DNA from: Coptis chinensis
Taxonomy: Eukaryota; Streptophyta; Magnoliopsida; Ranunculales; Ranunculaceae
Assembly: GCA_015680905.1 (NCBI GenBank)
Contig: CM027381.1
Span: forward strand, 54,192,501 to 54,256,500
DNA length: 64,000 bases
Direction: 5' to 3'
Shown here: positions 47,421 through 58,990 of the stretch, in pieces
Position numbering within the stretch: position 1 is the first letter of the stretch
How the letters are laid out: every line of letters begins with the position of its first letter
The notes under the pieces: generated by a model
The model's database searches: none
The model's input: the letters and a program-made list of their open reading frames with translations, nothing else
What the model was told of the DNA's origin: nothing
Made by a program: the position numbers and the translations under genes

Positions 47421-49700
47421 AATAATGGAATTGTTAAGTACAAGGACCCTGGTCGTCCTACTGTAAAATGCACCTTAAGAGATTCCCACACGACGACCGC
47501 TTTATTAGACACGGGGGAAGTGTTAACTTACTCCCATTTTATTTGTATAAACGACAAATAGGTCTACAGGAAATGCAACCTACAAAAATGGCGTTGCGGT
47601 TTAGCGGACAGTCTATAAAGTATCCTAAGGGTGTAATAGAAAACGTGCTTGTTAAGGTTCGAGGATTTCTACTATCCCGCAGATTTTGTTATCCTCGATA
47701 CAAAAAGTAAGCTAACGACTCACTGTACCGATCATCTTAGGAAATCCCTTCTTGGCAACTGCAACGCGCTTATAAATTGCCGCGATGGTAAGATGTCCTT
47801 ATCTTTTGGCCATCTTTTTGTTGTGGTAAATGTTTTTAAAATGATGAAACAATTACCAGAATCATCTATAGATGGGGAGGTTAGCATGATCGAGAGATTA
47901 GCTCAAGATTATTTTAACAACACGTTTCCCGAAAACCATATGTATAAATTCCTTTCTTTTGGAACTTTAGATTTTGTAAATGACTCCTACTTAGAGGAAG
48001 TCAACACCATCCTTGAGTCCACACCAATTGTAGACCCTTTGTTCGCTCCATATACTGAGTATGAAGACTTGCTACCTAAGCAAGTATTCATTACGCAAGA
48101 TGAGGACCCTGATGAAACATCTATTAACATTCCTTCCACCCCGGTGCTTAAACCTCTTCCCCCGAAGTTAAAATATATTCAACTTGATCTGGATGGTAGT
48201 CATCCGGTAATTATATCTTCTCTGTTATCTAAGGATGAAGAGACACGTTTAACCAGGGTGATTAGGGAACATCGGTCTGCGATTGGTTAGTCCTTAGCCG
48301 ACATTAAGGGAATTGACCCTAATATTTGCACTCATCGTATCCATTTGGAGGATAACGCGAAGACTTCTCGTGAACCTCAGCGTTGCTTGAACCCTGCCAT
48401 GAAAGAGGTGGTTAGGGAAGAAGTCTTACGATTACTCGATGCGGGTATCATATACCCAATCTCCAATAGCGAATGGGTAAGTCCCATTCATGTAGTTCCT
48501 ATGAAATCGGGGGATACCATGGTACATAACGCTAAGGGTGACTATGTTTTCACACATGGTCCTATGAAATGGAGAATCTATATTGATTACATACGTTTAA
48601 ATGCTATGACACGAAAGGATCACTTTCCTTTACCTTTTATAGATCAGATGCTCAAACGTCTAGCTGGTCATGCTTTTTATTGTTTTCTGGATGGCTACTC
48701 TGGCTATTTTTAGATTATTATTGATATTGATGACCAAGAAAAGACTACCTTCACATGTCCCTTTGGAACGTATGTCTATAAACGAATGCCTTTTGGCCTT
48801 TGTAATGCTCTTGATACCTTCCAGCGGTGTATGCTTCATATATTTAGTGACATGGTAGAACGCTTTATGGAAGTTTTCATGGATGATTTTTCTATCTATG
48901 GAGACTCCTTCACAGATTGCTTGTCAAACCTGTCTAAGGTTTTGACACGGTGTGAAGAAAAGAGCCTTGTTTTAAATTGGGAAAAGTGTCATTTCATGGT
49001 GAAAAAGGGCATAGTACTAGGTCACATTGTATCTAGTGATGGCATCGAAGTAGATAAGGCCAAACTAGATAAGATAGCGACTCTACCTATATCACGGACT
49101 GTCCGTGATATTAGAGCCTTTCTAGGCCATGCAGATTTTTATAGGAGCTTAATTAAAGATTTCTCGAAAATAGCTAGGCCTTTAACTAATCTGCTTTTAA
49201 AGGATGCCATATTTGATTTTAATTTTAACTGTAAGTAGGCTTTTGAAACTTTAAAAGCCGCCCTAACCTCTGCACCAATTATACAGACTCCCGATTGGTC
49301 TAAACCTTTCGAACTCATGTGTGATGCTAGTGATTATGCAGTTGGTGCTATCTTGGGACAGAAACTAGATAATAAGTCCACATTTATTCATTATGCTAGT
49401 AAAACCTTAAATGATGCTCAACGGAATTATATAACTACTGAAAAAGAATTCTTAGCTGTCATTTATGCTTTAGATAAGTTTAGATCCTTATTTAGTTGGT
49501 TCTAAAACTTTAGTTTACACGGACCATGTAGCCCTTAGGTACCTTCTTGCAAAGAAGGATGCTAAGCAGAGATTAATCCGATGGATTCTTCTCCTTCAAG
49601 AGTTCACATTAGAAATAAAGGACAAAGAGGGTCGAAAAACGTAGTTGCCGACCACTTATCTAGACTTACAAACGACGATGATAGTGATTACGAGTCCATA
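47421..49700 (+). pseudogene. pol of copy B1: protease, reverse transcriptase, RNase H (decayed)
   Basis: The protease region has a frame-shifted active site (D-T-G-G context, then SVNLLPFYLYKR) at 47490-47560. RT follows in 48345-49238 with EGIVYP-like NAGIIYPISNSEWVSPIHV text, FLDGYSGY and the active site FMDD near 48876. RNase H is in 49317-49600 ([33 protein letters not shown]). Stop codons at 48288, 48711 (right after DGYSGYF) and 49238 disable it. Confidence 0.88.
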
Positions 49701-51033
49701 CCGGACTCTTTTCCCGATGAGCATCGTATGCTATTTTTCAAGCACCATGGTATCTTTGACATTGTAAATTATTTAGCGGCTGATGTTATTCCTTATGATT
49801 GGTCAAGAAATGAACGTAAGCGGTTCTTGGCGAGTTAAGATTATACTCTTTGGGATGAGCCCTACCTTTTTAAGTATTGTGCGGATAAGATTATTCGTCG
49901 TTGTATTCCCCAGTGGGAATATAATGAAGTTCTATCGTTCTGCCATGACAAAGAGTGTGATGGCCATTTTAGTGGAATGAAAACTGCCGCTAAAGTTCTT
50001 CAACGTGGATTTTATTGGCCTACCTTTTTTAAGGATGCCCAAGTGCAGTGCAAGATGTGTATTCGTTGCCAACAACTTGGGCGAATCACGAAGCGTAATA
50101 TGATGCCATTAAATCCAATCATGATAGTAGAAATTTTTGACGTTTGGGGCATTGATTTCATGGGTCGCTTCCCTATTTCCCACGGTTTCATTTATATTCT
50201 AGTTACCGTGGACTACGTGTCTAAATGAATAGAGGCCATGGCTTGCAGTAGCAATGACCATAAGACAGTTGTTAAGGAGTATATTTTCTGTCATTTTGGC
50301 ATTCCTAAAGCCATCATTAGTGATGGTGGAACACATTTTTGCAACTGAGTTGTTGCATCTCTAGTGAAAAAGTATGGAGTTACACACAATGTAGCAACTC
50401 TTTATCATCCACAAACTAGCGGACAAGTAGAAGTTTCTAATAGGAAAATCAAAAAGATTTTTAGAAACAACTATAAATCCTAATAGGAAAGACTGGTCAA
50501 AGCGTCTATCGGATGCCTTATGGGCGTATAAGACGACTTTCAAAACTCCTATAGGTATGTCTCCTTTTAGACTTGTATTTGGGAAACCTTGTCATCTGCC
50601 CGTTGAATTAGAACACCGTGCTCTATGGGCTATAAAAAGCCTTAACTTCAATATTGATTAGGCGGGTGTCAAACGCAAGTTGCAATTGAATAAGCTTGAA
50701 GAAATTCGTAGCGATTCTTACGATCTCGCGAAGGATTATAAAGCTAACATGAAACATGTTCATGATAAGTAAATCTTGCGCAAAGAGTTTGTGGTCGGTC
50801 AAAAGGTCTTGCTTTACAACTCCCGTCTACATATTTTCCCAGGGAAACTAAAAACCCATTGGTCTGGTCCTTTTCTGGTTACTGAAGTCACCCCTTACGG
50901 GGCAATCACCTTGGTAAATCCCAAGGACAACAGTACCTTTCAAGTTAATGGCCAACGGTTAAAACATTTTCATGAGCTTATGTCCCATGATGTAGAGGAA
51001 GTCCTTTTACAGGACCTTGTCTATGAGGACTGA
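49701..51033 (+). pseudogene. Integrase of copy B1 (decayed)
   Basis: The zinc region includes HFSGMKTAAKVLQRGFYWPT and CKMCIRCQQLG (49960-50100). The core has GIDFMGRFP, DYVSK then a TGA, IISDGGTHF and [13 protein letters not shown] (50140-50460). The C-terminal part (50776-51033) is open ([20 protein letters not shown]) and ends YED, TGA. Reading frame is lost at several points. Confidence 0.85.
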
Positions 51034-51758
51034 CCTTTGTCATTTGGTGTACTTCCTTTCACTTCCATATAGTGGTAAGTGCACCATTCAGATAACCGGG
51101 CCCTCCCTATGGAGTGTGTGGTACGTAAAATACCGAATCCTAAGTCCACGTTTCACATAATTCACGTTTTCCACTTTTGCATGTTTTCTCGGTTTTTGAG
51201 TCATGTTCCTCTATGGGGTGAATTATGTATTTATTGTTTTTCACTTTTCTTATAATAAACTATTATAAAAAAAATCATCATAGAAATAGCAATCCAACAA
51301 GTCTTGGGAATCTGACTTTAAACGACCCACGTTTAAAACAAATTTTGTGTTTAAAAATTTGTTTGGGGGTGGGCAGTCGGTCTTTCCATCCGGATTGCTC
51401 GAAATTTCCATTTATGTTGCTTAGGCCCGTTAGTCGTAGTTCATTCGGGTTGACGTTATCTATAACTTAGATTTCCTTCGTTCGCATAACTTACGTCACA
51501 CACGCACTTCGAGGTGTTTTTCCACCTTCTTATACGTCACCCATGGTTGGAATTGAGTGTTTTATGGATCATTGGATTGGAAATTCTCTACTGATAATTT
51601 CCATAACTCATTTGCCAAAATCGGACCAGTAACGAAGCGGCAAATTAAATTTGAAATTGCGCGAAATATTGAAAAAGTTCGGAATTCGATTTGGGCTTGG
51701 GCCCAAACCGCACGCACGTGCGTGGCACATGCGTCTCCTTCCTTCCCAAAACGCAAAC
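51034..51758 (+). other. Post-integrase conserved noncoding DNA of copy B1
   Basis: Closely related to the reverse complement of 62300-62930 in copy B2, including TTTGTTTGGGGGTGGGCAGTC and the phrase CTTTCCATCCGGATTGCTCG. This noncoding block has been kept in both copies. It is cut at 51758 by the next LTR. Confidence 0.75.
51754..51758. repeat. Presumed target-site duplication, left copy (CAAAC)
   Basis: The five bases before the chromovirus LTR. The partner copy is outside the window and unverified. Confidence 0.35.
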
Positions 51759-53358
51759 TGTAACGCCTGTATTTTTAAATACGTATTTTTATATTTATTA
51801 ATTAATTTAATTATTTATTTTCAAAATTAAAATCGGATTGGACTTCGGGATACGTGGGCTGGTTTTGGGCCGAAGTCGGTGTTGGGCTTGGGTTTGGACC
51901 CAAGTATATAAACACATTTTTCTAGAAAATATGGTTCGAGAGAATAATAGAATATTAAAAATGGAGGCGAGATGAAAGCCGGATTTACGGAGGGTGGGTG
52001 ACGGCGGCTGGACTTCGGAGAAATTCGTTGGAGGTATGTTCATACAATTGAGTAGCTATTTTTGCTATTTCACGGATTTATAATTTTTCGGCTATACAAA
52101 CGAGATTTTTTTTTTTGTCTAAGGTTTAGTTGATTTTCTCGTAGTTATTCTCTATAATGTCCAAAGTGTTAAAATGGGCTAAGGTTAGCATAGTATTGGT
52201 TTTTTTATATTATTGATTCGAATATCAAAGCTTTGAAGAGCAAAGCTTGAGAGCCGCAATGGCGGCTCCTCCGTCCGTTCATATCTGTTAAACCGTGATG
52301 GGGATGGGTTGGTTGAAATCGGTGGTTAGAATGTTAGGATGGATATTGGGTGTGGGCTGTAAAGTTCGTCTTGTTCATCATAAATGGCCCGGTTATGATA
52401 TTGGTTGAACTGTTATACGATTTGGATGGGTAGTTTAATTGTTGTGGTGTATTGGTTGTGTGTGTGGGGCATTGTTGAGTGGGGGCTTGGCGATGGCGGA
52501 ATGGAGCTTGAATCCGGCGTCAATGGCGTTCTTGCCATTCTTGTTTTTGAAGGATTCGTTTTGGTGCGTTTTTAAAAATTGTTTAAACCTGTGTTTTGTA
52601 TGGTGGGTTGAGGGATGATGTTTGGTGGTAGTGGGGATGGTTGGGTACATCGATTTGAGCTTGGAACAAGCTCTAATGGTGGCTGAAATTCGAGATCTAG
52701 ATTTAGGAATAGTTTTTGGATTGTATGATTTGGAGTTTTGCCTTTGTTAAAGTTGGTTGGGTTTGGATGGGGAGTCGAACCGACTGGATGAAAAGGTGAG
52801 ATGGTGGCGGTGCGATTTGGTGGCCGGTGGTGGAAGAGAATCAGTGAAGGAGATGACACTGTTCACCGATTTGGGCTTGGGCCTTAGCTGTTTGTTTGGG
52901 CCGGTTTAGATTATTTTATGTGGGCCGAAATCTAATATTAAGTTTTGGGTTGGGCCAAAACTCTATTGGTTGATTTTGGGCCTGATTTTAGTTGGTTTTG
53001 TTTAGGGCCTTTTTCCAATTAGTCTATGGGCCAGTTTCCTTTGTTTTGTTAGTCCAGTTTCAGTTAAATTTTGGGCCGAACCCATTTGTATTTTTTTTGG
53101 ACCAGTTTAACTTAAGTTTTGGGACCAGTTCTAATATTAGTCTATGGCCCGTTTCATTTGTATTTTTGGACCCGAACCCCTTAAACTGTTTTGGGCGGTT
53201 TTCTAATATTGCTTGGGGCGATCCATAGGACTTAAAATAGATCCATTAGGTCGGTAGAATAAATAAGTAGACTTTTAGACTTTCGGGTTCTAAGGTGTGG
53301 GCTTGGCCAGTTGGGTCCGAACCATGACCTTACCCATGAGCCCATGAACCATGAACCT

Positions 53359-53620
53359 TTGACCTTAGCCATGAACCATGGCTCGACTCTGAACCCTTGT
53401 CGAACGGAAGCAAATCCAGTTTGACTTTGACAATGATGAATTGACTTTGACGGGACACATTGACTTTGACCGGGGCGGTTTTTGACTTTGACCAGGACAG
53501 TTTGACTTTGACTATGACATGTTGAGTTTGACCTTGACCATGAGGTGTTGACCTTTGACCGTTGACCGTTGACTTTGACTATTGACCGTTGACTTTGACC
53601 GTTGACTGTGAATGTTGACT
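53359..53620 (+). promoter_or_regulatory. Dense TTGAC (W-box-like) array inside the LTR
   Basis: I count about 23 TTGAC motifs on the plus strand in 262 bases, of which about 21 are TTGAC[CT], the core bound by plant WRKY transcription factors. The basic unit is TTGACTTTGACC or TTGACCG. It could be a stress-responsive promoter array or merely an expanded simple repeat. Confidence 0.6.
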
Positions 53621-54713
53621 TTTCCAGTTTTTCATATGTTTGTTTATATGGATATATATAGTAATAAAATATTATCGATATTGTATAATTTTGTAGTCAT
53701 TATCTAAGAAAGATTTGACCTTGATGTTGTGTATTTTTGACACGTGACGATATTGAGATATTAGGAGATATTATATTCCTAATACGTTATAATAAAAATG
53801 TATGTGATACGTTGAAGCATTGTGACATGAGATAATATGCTGGGATATTTATATTAATGCAATATCTTGGAGAAATGTATATACATTCCATTATTTTATA
53901 TGTGAGATGCTAATATAGTATTGGTGAATATTTGCCCACGGGAGTGTGGTGTAGTGCAATAATATATTGACACGTGAAAGAATGAAAGTGACTATGAGAT
54001 ATAATTGAGATGTTTCTAGATATTATGGCTTAGTGCAATAAGGTAATTGACACACTTGCGTGATATAGTAGAAATGTTTATGAGTCATTAATGTATGACA
54101 CACTGAATAAATTTTGTATTGAAAATCCTAGAACGACTACCACAACTCATGTGATTGGCCCTCACGGCGTTTCATTAATCTGAATGGCCTTCGGCATTTG
54201 GTTAATCCTTCCGCATTTCGGTTCGGTAAAGCTGAATGGCCTCTGGCGTAGCCGAATAGTAATGGCTTGATTATTCCGTTAAGCAAAAATAGAATGATGA
54301 TCATAATATTTTATGCCAAATAGTGGCGGTGCTTACATAGATTTGGCTTCCGTGTGAGGATTTACCTAGTGTGTGGCATCCCGCTCGGGTGGTGGTTACG
54401 CCGGAGTGGCTCATTATGTAAAGGGAGGCATGTGGATGTACATGTTAAGTTGGGTAGCGATTGTGGTAGCTGGGGAAACTAGGTAAGACATAGATCTGAC
54501 GTGATTTTAGGGACACGCAAAAGAAAACCTTAATTAATATAATTATGGTAATATGTTTGTTAATGATGTATATGTAGATAGATGATTATATATGGTTTTG
54601 CAGAAGGGTGGGTCAAACTAATTACTTGGGAGCGAGACGACTCCACTCGTGATTGAACATGAAATGAGATCATTATATAATATGTTTGTTTGGTTATTTG
54701 TTTAGTTGAACCT

Positions 54714-54880
54714 AAAAAGCCTCGATGGAGGAACTACATGCCTTATTTATTATGTGTATAGTTTGTTGTGTGGTTAGTGGGAAGTTAAAGGCCTCGATGG
54801 AGGAACTACCTGCCTTAATTATTATTCTTAAGGTGTTGTATTTGTCGTTGAAAGTTAAAAGCCGGTGGAGGAACTAAGCG
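54714..54880. repeat. Imperfect repeats in the chromovirus LTR
   Basis: Three copies of a phrase of the form CTCGATGGAGGAACTAC followed by GCCTT occur near 54720, 54795 and 54865, the third diverged, with a spacing of about 70-80 bases. Confidence 0.7.
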
Positions 54881-55334
54881 CCTTGTGGATTGTGTTTATA
54901 TTTGTATAAGTATATGTTGTTTTAGGGCTACTCACACCAAAGATTGTTTATAATCTTGAGCCGATTTATATGTTTGCTTATCGGGTGTGTTCATTAAATG
55001 AACATAGTTGATAAGTCTTGACAGAGTTTAGTGATGAAGAAGATTGGTTCTTTGCTTGTGGTTTTAAGTTAGCATTGCATCTCGGGATAAGTTTTGTTTT
55101 CCTTGAGGTGCTATAGATTTTCAACAGATAAGGTTATTTGCATTTTCATTTTGTAAATTGTTTTTGGTAATGAAGATGACTTTTGTTTAAGTTAAAATTT
55201 TTTTTGGTTTTAATTATCCGTATATTTAAACTGTTTATGGGTTTTGGAAGTTGAGAGTCGTCACACCTCTGAGATCGAAAGAGTCGGGAACAAATAATGT
55301 TTTTCAATTCAATCGAAATTGGGTAGTAATGATT

Positions 55335-55346
55335 TGGTATCAGAGC
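55335..55346 (+). promoter_or_regulatory. Primer-binding site (initiator-Met tRNA)
   Basis: TGGTATCAGAGC is the canonical plant retrotransposon site complementary to the 3' end of initiator-Met tRNA. It sits about 70 bases after the proposed LTR end, farther than the usual few bases. Confidence 0.88.
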
Positions 55347-55821
55347 ATTTGGTTAGCTTAGACTAGGGTGAGTCTAGGTGATTCTCGGATCGTGGTTTAT
55401 GGGTAGTGTTTAAGAAGTTTTATTTTCAAAACTATTTCCGCTAGTTGTTTCGTTTTTACAAAGAAAATGAAAGAGATATAGAAACAAAGAGAGTCAATAT
55501 TTTTTTTTTCTTGATTTGTTTGTACGTGTAATGTGTATATTTATATTAGTTACTCGGGTGGAGTGCATATGAAATGCTTTTATTTTTTCTTATCATATGA
55601 GGAGTGGTTGTATGTGTAATATGTTAATTATTAATGGATTTGATCAAAATGATGTGTACTGCTATAATGTTGTTTTGCTGTTGGTGATCATTTTCACATG
55701 GAGTATGGATTAAGTATGACAACCTGTTTGTGAACTTTGTATTTGAGTGTTAGGTTATTATTCAAGAAACGATAAGATATTTTAATATATATTGAATGAG
55801 TTGTATTATCTGATGACTTTA
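55347..55821 (+). other. Leader of the chromovirus element
   Basis: Untranslated region after the primer site, with no gene. The final five bases, CTTTA, are the presumed left target duplication of the next insertion. Confidence 0.6.
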
Positions 55822-57190
55822 TGATAATGATAAAATGAGTAGTTTACCTACGAAATGAACGATGAATCCACAACGTAAGTAAACTAAACTTATCCTTTTA
55901 CTCTTAATTATCAAAGCTTCTACTCTCAATCACGAATTGCACTAAATGGAGTCTGAAGTTAGTTCCACTCTAGTTCTCTAGCACGGATTGTTTTCTAAGT
56001 CTAACTAGTCAAGCCCTTAAGTCATTTGAGAGCTTTCTGAAATATTATACTCACGATACTTAATTAAGATGATTACTAGAAATTAACTACAAATGCTATG
56101 GAAATACTATTGTTTGACTCTAGATAAAGGAATTAGGGGAATCAATCCACCTCGAATCTAACTTAATGACCTAGCATAGATTGTGGTATCTCGATTCTTA
56201 CGTTTTCCGCGGCAAGAATTCGAGTCTAATCCCTAGTTTTCATGGCATTTCTACCAAGTACTAACTAGCATGTGAGGTCGCCCACCCATTCTCATGGCGA
56301 AACACGACCTTCTAGTAGTGGAATAGATTCTACAATGTTTCTATACTAAACAACTAAGTTTTCATCAAGGCTTCATCAACCCCTCTAATGGAGGTTTAGC
56401 CTTGAGTCATCAATCTAACATTTACCATTGAATCTAAACTAAACATAATGTGAGAAATTGAGAATTACTTAATTTAGCAATAATGAATCTACTTTAATGG
56501 TTTTGGGAATAAAACAATGACAAGAATTGAATTTAGATCTAAAATGGAAATGACAAATTCGAACTTGATAAAAATACTACTTTATTTATCTAATCAATCA
56601 AGAACAATGATTCAGATTTAATCTAAAACAAAAATTTAAATGGAACTAAAACTTAAGTTAATTAATAAAACTAGATCTAGAATTCTATATCTTAATTTAG
56701 GTCTAACTAGCTACCATTAACAAAGAGCTAAGCTTTTGTTTTTATACATCCAGATCAAAATTCGTGCATGGGCTTGGAGCCATGGGTTGGGCCAGGAGAA
56801 TCGGGCCCAAAACCATTCTTCGATCCAAAAGGCCTCTTCAGCTGCAGTTGGCTTCCACAGACTTTTCGTCCACTTCTGCTCCTCTGATTGGGTCAAGGCT
56901 TGGACCATTGCAAAGCTCTTTCGAGCCGGTCGTTTTGACATAAGGTAAGCCTCAATCCGAGTCTGAGTCTAAAGATATGGCATTCGGAAGTTCTGTTGAC
57001 TTTTGCTCCTTTATCTCGCTTGGCATCTCCTTTATCTCGCTAAAGTGGCACATTTCTGCGCATAATGGACTTTGAAGCCCTGAAATGCATAAAAACACGT
57101 AATCGGTATTAACTCTTACTTATTATTCACATAATTGGTCTAACAATATGATTATTAAGGGGTTAAAACTACAGTTTTGGGCTCTTATCA
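55822..57190 (-). repeat. 3' LTR of Athila copy B2
   Basis: On the minus strand it starts TGATAAGAGCCCAAAACTG (57190 leftward) and ends near TTATCA (55822), 1369 bp. A short internal duplication of CTCCTTTATCTCGCT lies at about 57008-57042. It is the same family as 43342-44785. Confidence 0.87.
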
Positions 57191-57204
57191 AACCACCCCA
57201 AACG
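57191..57204 (-). promoter_or_regulatory. Polypurine tract of copy B2
   Basis: The minus-strand sequence GTTTGGGGTGGTT immediately precedes the LTR start. The equivalent at 38535-38547 reads TTTGGGGGTGGTT. Confidence 0.75.
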
Positions 57205-58020
57205 ACATTTTGCTTGTCCTCAAGCAAATATGAGAATTAGAATAAGTGACCAAAAATGGAGTTCTACCTAATCTCGTTTTTATGAGTCGCGATTGCATTG
57301 ACCATATGCAACAAGGCCTTAAACCACTAGGAATTCCCTAGTGGGCCGAGTTATAACCTTGAGAGTTTTTCGATGAAGGTACTCACAAACTTCATCTATC
57401 TTCAACGACTAAGAAATAAAACTATTGTTTTCCCCTTCATGCTCAACTATCTATACATCTCTATAGCAATTACATAAGAATAGCGGTAAAACCCTAAGTT
57501 AATATATGCATAATAATCAATCATCTACAATAAACATATAACAATGAGTAATCTTATGAAATGTTTAGCGGGTTTGTTTAGAACTTCGGAATAAGCGTCC
57601 TTAAGTAGGTCCTCACATAAATGTCAAGACAAAAACCTCTCTGATTTTTTCCTCAAGTTTAAGCTACTCCGATTAATGCGATGGGCACACTTTACCTTAC
57701 AATCTCAATGACAACAAAGGAAGCGGGGTCGATCAAACACATCACCACTTACTATCACACTAACCTATTCCTAATTGAGCTAGAGGTCTTTATTAGGTGT
57801 TGCGGGGATTAGAGATGGTTTAAGAAAGAAGGAAATGGATATTCTAGAGAACAAGTCTGAGATAATAGAGTCTTCATATTATGTAACTAGAAAAACCTTG
57901 TTATTTACTTTTTGCTTCTACACTTTGTTTCCATCCTTAGCCATATTTTTTCTTTTCTTTGGCCTTTGACTCCTTTTATTCTATTTTTTTTTTTTTTTTG
58001 GAGTTTTATTTATTTATTTT

Positions 58021-58052
<32 letters not shown>

Positions 58053-58990
58053 TTCTTTTCTTTTGGATGGAAACTTCTTTTCTTTATTTTCTGAAGCAAC
58101 TAACTAATTTTTGTTTACCACAGGTTTTTCTCTTCTTCTTTCTTCCTCATTCTATTCTCGGACTTATTCTAAATTGGGTAGGTTGATTTTTATTTTGTTT
58201 TGTTTTTGTAGCAGGGGGTAAAGGAATTGTGGTTTATGGAAGGCTAAAGAAAAAGGCTCGAGTGGCGACTAAGCGGAAAGTAATTCATAGGTTTGAATTT
58301 ACGGCTATATCGATCAAAAGAGCGCCTAAATTCTCACCTAGGATATGGTTTAGTGATCAAGCAAGTGGGCGTGTGATTTCTCTATCCGGATTTTACTTCT
58401 CCCTTGTGTCATTTCTCACATGTTTTTTCTCATATAAGGCTTTAGGCTATATTCTCACGGGATTTGTAGAATAAGTACTCTAGCCTAGATTTGAAAACTT
58501 CTTGCTAACAATCATAGATACTCATGTAATAAATTTATAGATAGATGCAAAGATTATTACCTACATATTAACCTAAGTTTCTAACAATTATTACGATCAA
58601 ACATTTCATTGAGACTTCTAGATTGTTAAAAGCATGGAGAAAAAAAACAATACCAATATTCCTAAGTGTTTAGCATACTTATTTATTTATATTTTTTGAA
58701 TTTTTGAAATTTTAACTAGAAAACAAGTGCACATTATACATATCTATATCTAACGGATGTCTTAATTACACATGTTTCTATGCCCCCCAAACAAAAAAGC
58801 ATGCTTTGTCCTCAAAGCATTTAAATAAAGAGTGTAGGAAAAATACCATTGAAACTTCGTGTAATTCGAAACATCGCAAAAACAATGTTAGAACGTACTA
58901 ATATAGGAAATAAAAAGGCCTTAACACTATAAAGAGTTCCACCCATTATGGGGTTAACAGGACTTAAATTGCTTGGGACATAAGCGGACA
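57205..58990 (-). other. 3' noncoding tail of copy B2 with long T tract
   Basis: Noncoding. A T-rich tract at about 57988-58062 (A-rich on the element strand) corresponds to the A tract at 37537-37560 in copy C. The plus-strand Phe-rich frames here are artefacts of that tract. Confidence 0.75.

Larger units (their letters stand above)
43342..51758 (+). mobile_element. Athila family B element, copy B1 (left part)
   Basis: 5' LTR, primer-binding site, gag, pol and post-integrase conserved DNA are present in order on the plus strand. The copy inserted into LINE ORF2 and is interrupted at 51758 by a chromovirus LTR. Its 3' end and 3' LTR are outside the window. Many stops and frameshifts show it is dead. 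Confidence 0.88.
51759..55265 (+). repeat. 5' LTR of the chromovirus element
   Basis: Starts TGTAACGCCTG and most likely ends GAGTCGTCACA, 3507 bp. It contains a TTGAC array (53359-53620), a GA/GC-poor centre, and short repeated phrases such as CTCGATGGAGGAACTAC (about 54720 and 54800). No coding capacity was recognised. Confidence 0.68.
51759..55821 (+). mobile_element. Chromovirus (Tekay/Del-like) Ty3/gypsy element, 5' part
   Basis: A 3.5-kb LTR of the TGTAACGCC...GTCGTCACA type is followed by a TGGTATCAGAGC primer-binding site and about 475 bp of leader. The element is then interrupted by the inverted Athila LTR at 55822. Long LTRs and this initiator-Met tRNA site fit the Tekay/Del chromoviruses. 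No gag or pol is visible here, so the lineage is inferred from LTR size and primer site. Confidence 0.72.

Noticed and set aside
46781-47512. 243-codon minus-strand frame, the longest on that strand nearby
   Set aside because: It is antisense to the Athila gag region with ITTLRSGK and PPFPQKL motifs on the plus strand; Val/Ser-rich shadow.
52435-53228. Minus-strand Pro/His/Asn-rich and plus-strand Phe/Gly-rich frames
   Set aside because: Located in the chromovirus LTR; low-complexity and without domains.
53359-53620. CRISPR-like or satellite array
   Set aside because: The units are only 6-12 bases with no unique spacers, and the sequence is a plant LTR; better described as a TTGAC array.
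57912-58186. Phe-rich plus-strand frames resembling membrane proteins
   Set aside because: Produced by the long T tract of the Athila tail.
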